Origin: Atribacterota bacterium
GTDB taxonomy: Bacteria; Atribacterota; Phoenicimicrobiia; Phoenicimicrobiales; Phoenicimicrobiaceae
Length of the DNA: 12,707 bases
Direction: 5' to 3'
Assembly (NCBI GenBank): GCA_030666935.1
Contig: DAOUWX010000033.1
Coordinates: forward strand, 1-12,707
Notes under the pieces: model-generated
What the model was told of the DNA's origin: nothing
Seen by the model: only the letters and a program-made list of their open reading frames with translations
The model's database searches: none
Part shown: in pieces, positions 7,360 to 12,707 of the stretch
Numbering within the stretch: position 1 is the stretch's first letter
How the letters are laid out: the number at the start of each line of letters is the position of its first letter
Made by a program: the position numbers and the translations under genes

Positions 7360-8313
7360 ATGCGTAGTTTCTTAGGAAGAGATATCCTTTCTTTAAAGGA
7401 TTTTGAGAGAGAAGATTTTTTTAGAATTTTTGAGGTTGCTAAAAAATTAGAGCCTATTGCCAAGAATCGTAAGAACAGTAACATCCTGGCTGATAAAACT
7501 ATGGTAACCGCATTCTATCAACCAAGCACCCGTACCCGTTTGTCTCATGAAGCAGCCATGCACCGTCTTGGCGGTCATGTGCTTGGTTTTGCGGATGCGA
7601 AGATGACCCGAGCTGGTGATTTCTACCAGGAAAGCATTAAAGATACAGTTAAAATGCTGGAATATTACGGTGACGTGATTGTTATGCGCCATTTTCAACA
7701 AGGCGCTCCGGCTGAGACAGCAAAATGGGCCAGCGTACCGGTAATTAACGCCGGTGATGGTTGGGGAGAGCACCCGACTCAGGTTTTGACAGACCTGTAT
7801 ACCATTCTACAGGAAAAAGGCACTATTGACGGTTTAACTTTCCTCTGTATTGGCGATATGCGCATGCGCACGATGCATTCCATTTCATATGCACTTACCC
7901 AATTTGATGCACAGGTTATTTACGTAGCTCCCCCTGCAATGTCAATGACGGAAGAATTTAAAGCCGAGTTAAAAAATTACAACTTGCGTTTCAAGACAGC
8001 CGAGCATGTTGCCGATGTTATTAATGAAGCGGATATCATCTATATAGAACCCGTTGTGCAGGCTGATTACACCGTAGCTCGTGAAGATACGAAATCAGAT
8101 AAAGGCTTAACTCCGGATAATTACCGGGTCACTCGCGAACTCTTAGAGAAGAAAGCAAAACCCGATTCAATTATATTGCATTCTCTGCCAAGAATGGATG
8201 AACTACCTCCGGATGTCGATATCACCCGACATTCGCGTTATTGGCAGGAAGCATTTAATGGTGTTGTTATGAAAATGGGTTTACTCTCATTAATTCTAGG
8301 TGCCGAAGAATAA
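7360..8313 (+). CDS. Aspartate-carbamoyltransferase-like enzyme with altered active site
   Basis: A 317-residue carbamoyltransferase whose overall sequence follows PyrB: STRTR (56-60), VMRH (108-111), NAGDGWGEHPTQ (130-141), GDMRMRTMHS (165-174), HSLPRMDELPPDVD (274-287) and a C-terminal YWQEAFNGV. Yet the 80s loop, where PyrB has K-K-G-E (K84 is catalytic), reads AGDFYQESIKDTV (85-97). The segment where E. coli PyrB has TRVQ (R229, Q231, aspartate binding) reads EPVVQ (230-234). The Arg matching R167 seems kept. These changes argue against ordinary aspartate carbamoylation; carbamoyl transfer with another amine is more likely. No pyrI, pyrC or other pyrimidine genes are nearby. It lies 81 bases after the PLP-enzyme gene, with SD AGGAGGT at 7348-7354. 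Comparisons to PyrB are from memory; the family is certain, the substrate is open. Confidence 0.86.
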   Translation: MRSFLGRDILSLKDFEREDFFRIFEVAKKLEPIAKNRKNSNILADKTMVTAFYQPSTRTRLSHEAAMHRLGGHVLGFADAKMTRAGDFYQESIKDTVKMLEYYGDVIVMRHFQQGAPAETAKWASVPVINAGDGWGEHPTQVLTDLYTILQEKGTIDGLTFLCIGDMRMRTMHSISYALTQFDAQVIYVAPPAMSMTEEFKAELKNYNLRFKTAEHVADVINEADIIYIEPVVQADYTVAREDTKSDKGLTPDNYRVTRELLEKKAKPDSIILHSLPRMDELPPDVDITRHSRYWQEAFNGVVMKMGLLSLILGAEE

Positions 8314-8358
8314 ACTTCTAATAAAAAAACGAGATAATTTACGTAGTTGTTAAAATAA

Positions 8359-8386
8359 CCACGCTAGAAGTGAAATTCTATCGTGG
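8359..8386 (+). other. Stem-loop upstream of the xanthine dehydrogenase genes
   Basis: CCACGCTAGA (8359-8368) pairs with TCTATCGTGG (8377-8386) with one mismatch and an 8-base loop. Weak outer pairing (ACGTA at 8341-8345 with TACGT at 8393-8397) could extend it. There is no T-run after it, so it is not a standard terminator; it could be a repeat or an RNA control element. Confidence 0.4.
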
Positions 8387-8415
8387 AGCAGTTACGTTGC
8401 TATTCTGCATATAAC

Positions 8416-8458
8416 TGTGACAGGGGACAACTGTGACAGAAAACTGTCCCCGGTCACA
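8416..8458. repeat. REP-like inverted repeat with internal direct repeat
   Basis: TGTGACAGGGGACA (8416-8429) and TGTCCCCGGTCACA (8445-8458) are complementary at 13 of 14 positions around a 15-base loop. AACTGTGACAG occurs twice (8413-8423 and 8429-8439). Such GGGGACA/GTGACA palindromes recall the dispersed REP-type elements mobilised by REP-associated tyrosine transposases, though no transposase is here. It ends about 20 bases before the Mo-subunit start codon. Confidence 0.6.
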
Positions 8459-8477
8459 CACTTGGGAGATGAAAAGA

Positions 8478-10778
8478 ATGAAATTTAGCGAGGTAAATAA
8501 ATCGATAAAACGGGTCGACGCCTACGGAAAGGTTACCGGTAAAGCTAAATTTGCTGCTGATTTATTCTTCCCCGATATGCTTTATGGTAAAGTTTTGCGA
8601 AGTAAATATCCTCATGCTCGAATTGTAAAGATAAATATCGAAAAAGCTCTGGCTTATCCGGGTGTTGAAGCGATTATAACGGCGGATGATATCCCTAATA
8701 ATGAATTTGGAGTAATTGTTCAAAATCAACAGGCTTTAGCTCGACAACAGGTTTTTTATATCGGTGACGGTATTGCAATGGTTGCTGCGGAAACTAAAGA
8801 AGCAGCTGCAGAAGCTTTAGAATTGATCGAGGTAGAATATAAAGAATTACCGGGTATTTTTAATCCGGAAGAAGCCGAAAAAAAAGATGCTCCCTTAATC
8901 CATTCAGAGTTAGAAAATAATCAGGTGATTCATCATCGATTGAGAAAAGGGGATACAGAGAAAGGTTTCGACCAGGCAGAGATAGTACTGGAAAGAGAAT
9001 ATTCCACCCAATTTATAGAACACGGTTATATTGAGCCCGAGTCACTCGCTGCAGTGCCCCATGAACATAACGCTTTAGTTACCATCTATGGTTCAATTCA
9101 GAATCCTTTTTCCTGCCGAAATGCCGTAGCCAGCGTACTCAAGGTACCCTTGAACAAAGTGAGAATAATTCAGAATCATATGGGTGGCTCATTTGGGGGC
9201 AAAGATGAAGTTATGTCTTCCATGGCCGCCCGGGCTGCCCTCCTGGCTTTAAAAACCAACCAACCAATCAAGATGGTTAATACCAGAGATGAATCGATTC
9301 TCGAAAGTTATAAACGCCATCCTTATAAAATGAAATATAAGGTAGGTGCCACCAGAGAAGGTAAGCTGACAGCAATGGAAATTAAATGTTTAGCTGACAG
9401 TGGAGCTTATGCCTGCCAGACTCCCTTTGTTACCTGGCGTTCGGTTGTTCAGGCAACCGGCCCCTATGAATTGCCTAATGTGAAGACAGATACTTACGGA
9501 TATTACACCAATAATGTGTATACCGGGGCGATGAGAGGTTATGGTTCACCGCAGATTATCTTTGCCCAGGAATCATTAATGGATGAACTGGCCGAAGAAC
9601 TGAAGATGACCCCCATGGAACTGCGTTTGAGAAATATATACCACAATAATTCTATTACTGCCAGTGGGCAGAAATTGGATAATCACCAGGTGAGTCTGGA
9701 AGAGGTAATTGGCAAAGCTGTTGAAGCCAGTAATTATAAAGAGAGATACAGAGAATACAGCAAGCCTCAATCAGGGGATAAAAAAAGGGGGATCGGTATG
9801 GCTGTTAGTTTTCGAGGCTGCAGTCTGGGAGCTGAGGCAACCGATGCCGCTGGGGCCATAGTCGCCATTCAGCGTGACGGGGGTATCTTGATCTCCTGTG
9901 GATTGGCGGAAAATGGCGAAGGTTTAAAGACTGTTTTTACCCAGATAGCTGCTGAAGAATTAGGAATAGATATTAGAAGAATTAACTATATGGAAGTTGA
10001 TACTTCGGTATCTCCCGAGAGCGGGGCTACAGTCGCCTCCCGCAGTACTATATTAGGCGGCAATGCAGTAAAAAATGCTGCCTGTCAACTAAAAGAAACC
10101 CTTGCTGAAATAGTTGCAACTGAATTTAAGATTAGAACAGATAATTTGGATTTTAAAAATGAGAATATATATGAGAAGAATAAAAATCAAAAGATTATTT
10201 CTTTTGATGAGACAATAGATTTAGCTAATGAACAGGGGATATTTTTATCTGCTTACGGTTGGTACAAGGCCCCCGATATTTCCTGGGACGAAGAAACTGG
10301 TCAGGGCAGACCATATTTTACCTATGTTTATGGCTGCCAGATAGCTGAAGTGGAAGTTGATACAGCTACCGGTCAGATAGAAGTATTAAAGATAACTGCC
10401 GTCCATGACGTGGGTAGAGCTATTAATCCTGCCTGTCTTAAAGGGCAGATCTATGGTGGGGTGATGATGGGATTGGGTTATGGTATCATGGAGGAAGTTG
10501 AAATTGCGAACGGCTACATTAAAAATACTAACTTTGATGAATATTTAATTCCTACAGTAAAAGATATGCCAGAAATTAACCCGGTGATTGTAGAAAATCC
10601 CGATCCTCATGGTCCTTATGGAGCTAAATCTATCGGTGAACCAACTTTAGAACTGGGTGCACCTGCCATTGCCAATGCAGTAGCTCAGGCAACCGGAAAA
10701 AGAATCAGACATTTACCTCTTAATTTGGAACGGATCTTACTGGGACATTCTTTAAGTAAGAGGGGGACAAAAAAATGA
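8478..10778 (+). CDS. xdhA: Xanthine dehydrogenase, molybdenum-binding subunit
   Basis: The large molybdopterin subunit of a xanthine-dehydrogenase-family hydroxylase, 766 residues from the chosen start (E. coli XdhA is about 750). It oxidises purines such as hypoxanthine or xanthine at the Mo centre and passes electrons to the Fe-S and FAD subunits encoded next. Features: N-terminal domain with GKAKFAAD (21-28); SIQNPF with Q208 near the Mo ligand; GGSFGGK (236-242); R321 in the place of the substrate arginine of xanthine oxidases (bovine R880); AMRGYGSPQ (351-359); GGVMMGLGYG (660-669); and the catalytic base E721 in GEPTLELGAP. D243 replaces the Glu that follows GGxFGGK in bovine enzyme (E802). 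I chose ATG 8478 because GGGAG (8464-8468) precedes it by 9 bases; a GTG at 8433 would begin inside the repeat. Its stop overlaps the next start by 4 bases. Confidence 0.92.
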   Translation: MKFSEVNKSIKRVDAYGKVTGKAKFAADLFFPDMLYGKVLRSKYPHARIVKINIEKALAYPGVEAIITADDIPNNEFGVIVQNQQALARQQVFYIGDGIAMVAAETKEAAAEALELIEVEYKELPGIFNPEEAEKKDAPLIHSELENNQVIHHRLRKGDTEKGFDQAEIVLEREYSTQFIEHGYIEPESLAAVPHEHNALVTIYGSIQNPFSCRNAVASVLKVPLNKVRIIQNHMGGSFGGKDEVMSSMAARAALLALKTNQPIKMVNTRDESILESYKRHPYKMKYKVGATREGKLTAMEIKCLADSGAYACQTPFVTWRSVVQATGPYELPNVKTDTYGYYTNNVYTGAMRGYGSPQIIFAQESLMDELAEELKMTPMELRLRNIYHNNSITASGQKLDNHQVSLEEVIGKAVEASNYKERYREYSKPQSGDKKRGIGMAVSFRGCSLGAEATDAAGAIVAIQRDGGILISCGLAENGEGLKTVFTQIAAEELGIDIRRINYMEVDTSVSPESGATVASRSTILGGNAVKNAACQLKETLAEIVATEFKIRTDNLDFKNENIYEKNKNQKIISFDETIDLANEQGIFLSAYGWYKAPDISWDEETGQGRPYFTYVYGCQIAEVEVDTATGQIEVLKITAVHDVGRAINPACLKGQIYGGVMMGLGYGIMEEVEIANGYIKNTNFDEYLIPTVKDMPEINPVIVENPDPHGPYGAKSIGEPTLELGAPAIANAVAQATGKRIRHLPLNLERILLGHSLSKRGTKK

Positions 10779-11653
10779 TAACCTACGAATTTTTAACCAC
10801 CCAAAAAATAGAAGAAGCCCTAAATTACTTAGACAAATTTAATAAAGTTCATATATTGGCCGGAGGGACAGATTTATTGGTTAATCTTTATAAAGAGAGT
10901 CCTCGCTTGCCAGACTTTGATTACCTGTTAGATGTAAGTAATATTCCAGAATTAAAATTCATTACTTTGACTAATGGTTTTATTGAGATAGGGCCGTTGG
11001 TGACCCATTCCCGATTGATTGATGAACCACTTATCAAAAATAATTTTCCGGTATTAACGATCGCTGCTTACACTATCGGTTCAACCCAGATTCGTAATCG
11101 CGGCACTATCGGAGGTAATATTGTTAATGCCTCACCGGCAGCAGATCTTTTGTCTCCTCTAATTGCCTTAAGGGCTGAAGTAGAATTGACTTCCAGGAAA
11201 GGTAAAAGAGTATTACTCTTGGAAGAATTTTTAGCCGGTCCTTATAAAACTAAAATAAAAGCTAATGAATTATTAACCAAAATAAAAGTTCCTTTACTTG
11301 GTGATAATTATTATACCGATTTTCAAAAAATCGGCCGGAGAAAAGCTCTGTCTATTGCCAGATTAAGTCTTGCCTTGATTACAAAGATAGATAAAGAAGG
11401 TATTTTCCTAGATACCAGAGTTGCACCCGGTTCTGCAACACCTTATCCCCAATCTTTGCCTGTGACAGAAGAGGCTATTAATGGTAAATCGATATTTGAT
11501 ATCGATTTAGAGGAGATTGGTAAAATAACCAGCAATGAAATGGTTTCTGTCACCGGGGAAAGATGGTCTACTCCCTACAAAAAACCGACTATCGCTGTTC
11601 TGGTTAAGAGAGCACTGAAAAAAAATATTGAGGAGGCAAAGACCAATGAATAA
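10775..11653 (+). CDS. xdhB: Xanthine dehydrogenase, FAD-binding subunit
   Basis: A 292-residue FAD subunit, the same length as E. coli XdhB. It takes electrons from the [2Fe-2S] subunit and hands them to the final acceptor (NAD+ or another carrier). The FAD pyrophosphate-binding motifs are clear: LAGGTDLL (28-35) and IRNRGTIGGNI (106-116) continuing into NASPAADLLSPL. The C-terminal third fits the CO-dehydrogenase flavoprotein C-terminal domain (KIGRRKALSIARLSLA, then VAPGSATPYP). No extra Fe-S cysteine cluster is visible of the kind found in 4-hydroxybenzoyl-CoA reductase beta subunits. The ATG overlaps the preceding TGA (ATGA), with AGGGGG at 10761-10766 as SD, so translation is probably coupled. 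Its own end overlaps the next gene by 8 bases. Confidence 0.94.
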   Translation: MITYEFLTTQKIEEALNYLDKFNKVHILAGGTDLLVNLYKESPRLPDFDYLLDVSNIPELKFITLTNGFIEIGPLVTHSRLIDEPLIKNNFPVLTIAAYTIGSTQIRNRGTIGGNIVNASPAADLLSPLIALRAEVELTSRKGKRVLLLEEFLAGPYKTKIKANELLTKIKVPLLGDNYYTDFQKIGRRKALSIARLSLALITKIDKEGIFLDTRVAPGSATPYPQSLPVTEEAINGKSIFDIDLEEIGKITSNEMVSVTGERWSTPYKKPTIAVLVKRALKKNIEEAKTNE

Positions 11654-12110
11654 AATTACGGTAACTTTCATGGTTAATAGCAGGGAAGTAACCTTAAAAG
11701 TGGGTCCCAAAGAACGTTTGCTTGATACTTTAAGGGAGCAATTAAAATTAACCGGGACCAAAGAAGGATGTAGTGTTGGTGAATGTGGAGCCTGTACGGT
11801 TATCCTTGACGGAAAGGCAGTTTCTTCCTGTCTGATTCTTAGCGGACAGATTAGAGGAAGTGAAGTATTAACTATTGAAGGATTAGAAACAGATGGGAAT
11901 CTTGATCCTCTGCAGCAAGCCTTTATTGACTATCACGCCATACAATGTGGTTTTTGTACCCCGGGGATGTTGATGTCTGCCAAAGCCTTACTTATACATA
12001 ATCCTCATCCCAATCGAGAAGAGATTAAAACAGCCATAGAGGGCAATCTTTGCCGATGTACCGGTTATGAACAGATTATCGAAGCGATTGAAAGTGTAAC
12101 TAAAAATTAA
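11646..12110 (+). CDS. xdhC: Xanthine dehydrogenase, 2x[2Fe-2S] subunit
   Basis: The small iron-sulfur subunit (154 residues) linking the Mo and FAD centres. The plant-ferredoxin-type cluster has C42, C47, C50 and C62 (CSVGECGAC then C at +12). The alpha-helical second cluster has C101 and C104 (CGFCTPGM) and C136 and C138 (CRCTG). All eight ligands are present, so the enzyme should be functional. I chose ATG 11646 over an upstream in-frame TTG at 11628, because AGGAGG (11631-11636) lies between them at correct spacing from the ATG; the TTG would also have to start ahead of that SD. The gene overlaps the FAD-subunit gene by 8 bases. The Mo-FAD-FeS order matches E. coli xdhABC. Accessory maturation genes of the XdhC/CoxI type are not in the window; note that the same symbol is used for a different protein in other species. 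Confidence 0.95.
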   Translation: MNKITVTFMVNSREVTLKVGPKERLLDTLREQLKLTGTKEGCSVGECGACTVILDGKAVSSCLILSGQIRGSEVLTIEGLETDGNLDPLQQAFIDYHAIQCGFCTPGMLMSAKALLIHNPHPNREEIKTAIEGNLCRCTGYEQIIEAIESVTKN

Positions 12111-12111
12111 A

Positions 12112-12118
12112 AAGGAGG
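12112..12118 (+). promoter_or_regulatory. Orphan Shine-Dalgarno sequence before the palindrome
   Basis: AAGGAGG follows the Fe-S subunit stop by one base and is a near-perfect SD. No start codon lies at usable distance; instead the 85-bp palindrome begins 7 bases later. The nearest downstream gene has its own SD at 12222-12230. This looks like a ribosome binding site cut off by insertion of the palindrome. Confidence 0.45.
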
Positions 12119-12124
12119 AAAATA

Positions 12125-12209
12125 AGGGGTCAGGTCTCAACATTTGACATAACTATTCTGATTATTTTATTTAGGTGCGAGTTATGCCAAATGTTGAGAC
12201 CTGACCCCT
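12125..12209. repeat. 85-bp near-perfect palindrome (REP/MITE-like)
   Basis: Thirty-base arms (12125-12154 and 12180-12209) beginning AGGGGTCAGGTCTCAACA are complementary at 29 of 30 positions around a 25-base AT-rich loop. The GGGGTCAGGTCTC end recalls dispersed palindromes I associate with REP-associated tyrosine transposases in several bacterial groups. No transposase gene is inside. It sits between the Fe-S subunit gene and the deaminase gene; its transcript would form a very stable hairpin, which could cut or lower expression of the downstream gene. Confidence 0.85.
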
Positions 12210-12237
12210 AAAAGACTAAAAGAGGGAGAGTTTCTAA

Positions 12238-12707
12238 ATGTCTTCTATATTAATTAAGAATATAAAAGAGATTGTAACCATGGACAGAGAAAGAACCAGG
12301 TTAAAAAGTTACAGTCTTTTGATTAAAGATAATAAAATTAGCAAAATCGCCGGTGACATAAAATTCCCGGCTGAGGAAATAATTGATGGTTCTGATTATT
12401 TCCTTTATCCCGGTTTAATTAATACTCACCACCATTTTTATCAAACCTTAACCAGAAATATTCCTCAAGTACAGAATGTAGAGTTATTTAATTGGTTAAA
12501 ATACCTTTACCCTATCTGGTCTCGCTTAACTCCCGAAGCGGTTTATTACAGCAGTCTGGTAGCTATGGGGGAACTTCTAAAGACCGGTTGCACCACCGCG
12601 GTTGACCAGTTTTATGTTTTTCCTAAAAGCCAGCCAAAAAAATTGGTAGATGAAGAATTCAGAGCAGCTCAAGAAATTGGTATCCGATTTCATGGAAGTA
12701 GAGGTTC
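12238..12707 (+). CDS. 8-oxoguanine deaminase-like amidohydrolase (5' part, cut by window edge)
   Basis: The first 156 codons of an amidohydrolase-superfamily enzyme; the reading frame is open to the window end. The N-terminal beta-sandwich is followed by PGLINTHHHFYQTLTRNI, which contains the HxH metal site of the barrel (HHH). ELFNWLKYLYPIWSRLTPE and ELLKTGCTTAVDQFYVFP match my memory of 8-oxoguanine deaminase and hydroxyatrazine ethylaminohydrolase relatives; E. coli SsnA and guanine deaminase are less close alternatives. 8-oxoguanine deaminase turns 8-oxoguanine to urate and ammonia, which would feed the xanthine/urate branch here. ATG 12238 is preceded by GAGGGAGAG (12222-12230) at good spacing. 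Remaining metal ligands (His, His, Asp) lie beyond the window, so completeness cannot be judged. Confidence 0.8.
   Translation, partial: MSSILIKNIKEIVTMDRERTRLKSYSLLIKDNKISKIAGDIKFPAEEIIDGSDYFLYPGLINTHHHFYQTLTRNIPQVQNVELFNWLKYLYPIWSRLTPEAVYYSSLVAMGELLKTGCTTAVDQFYVFPKSQPKKLVDEEFRAAQEIGIRFHGSRG

Noticed and set aside
7360..8313. Housekeeping pyrimidine-pathway aspartate carbamoyltransferase
   Set aside because: No pyrI/pyrC neighbours, and the catalytic lysine loop and aspartate-binding Arg are replaced.
8433..8477. Upstream in-frame GTG start for the Mo subunit, adding 15 residues
   Set aside because: The extra codons lie in the inverted repeat and have no SD; ATG 8478 has GGGAG at correct spacing, and the family N-terminus begins just after it.
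11628..11645. TTG start adding six residues to the Fe-S subunit
   Set aside because: The SD AGGAGG lies downstream of this codon and serves ATG 11646.
1..12707. CRISPR array, tRNA, rRNA, integrase or phage module
   Set aside because: No regularly spaced repeats, cloverleaf-like sequences or mobile-element proteins were seen by eye.

Overview
The window reads as a single-direction (+ strand) catabolic gene cluster from an anaerobic, moderately AT-rich bacterium with strong AGGAGG-type ribosome binding sites. Clostridia-like Firmicutes or a candidate phylum such as Atribacterota would fit. The host guess rests on base composition, SD style and the kind of interspersed palindromes seen, so it is tentative. 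All ten complete genes, one decayed gene fragment and one gene cut by the right edge point the same way. No tRNA, rRNA, CRISPR array or insertion sequence with a transposase gene is visible, and no gene-free stretch exceeds 300 bases.

Layout. Region A (65-5717): a YgeW-like carbamoyltransferase, a carbamate kinase, a decayed C-terminal scrap of what looks like a YgeY-type M20 hydrolase, a second YgeW-like carbamoyltransferase, a threonine-synthase-like PLP enzyme with an N-terminal zinc ribbon, and an ArgE/DapE-type M20 metallohydrolase. A clear intrinsic terminator overlaps the last stop codon. Region B (5718-8313): a TrpB/cysteine-synthase-like PLP enzyme and a third carbamoyltransferase, which resembles aspartate carbamoyltransferase but lacks key catalytic and aspartate-binding residues. 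Region C (8314-12110): two hairpin-forming repeats, then the three overlapping subunit genes of a xanthine-dehydrogenase-type molybdenum hydroxylase (Mo subunit, FAD subunit, 2x[2Fe-2S] subunit). Region D (12111-12707): an 85-bp near-perfect palindrome and the 5' part of an amidohydrolase most like 8-oxoguanine deaminase.

How the genes may work together (inference). The mix of YgeW-like carbamoyltransferases, carbamate kinase, fold-type-II PLP lyases, M20 hydrolase, xanthine dehydrogenase and purine deaminase recalls the E. coli ygeW-ygeX-ygeY-hyuA-yqeA / xdhABC / ssnA region and related clusters linked to anaerobic purine or urate breakdown. A plausible scheme is: deaminate and oxidise purines, open the rings to ureido-amino acids, transfer the carbamoyl group to phosphate using the carbamoyltransferases in the catabolic direction, and recover ATP from carbamoyl phosphate with carbamate kinase. 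The PLP enzymes and M20 hydrolase would break down the remaining amino-acid skeleton. What is unusual is the presence of three divergent carbamoyltransferases with altered active-site motifs beside one carbamate kinase, and two different PLP lyase-fold proteins where the classic cluster has YgeX (diaminopropionate ammonia-lyase).
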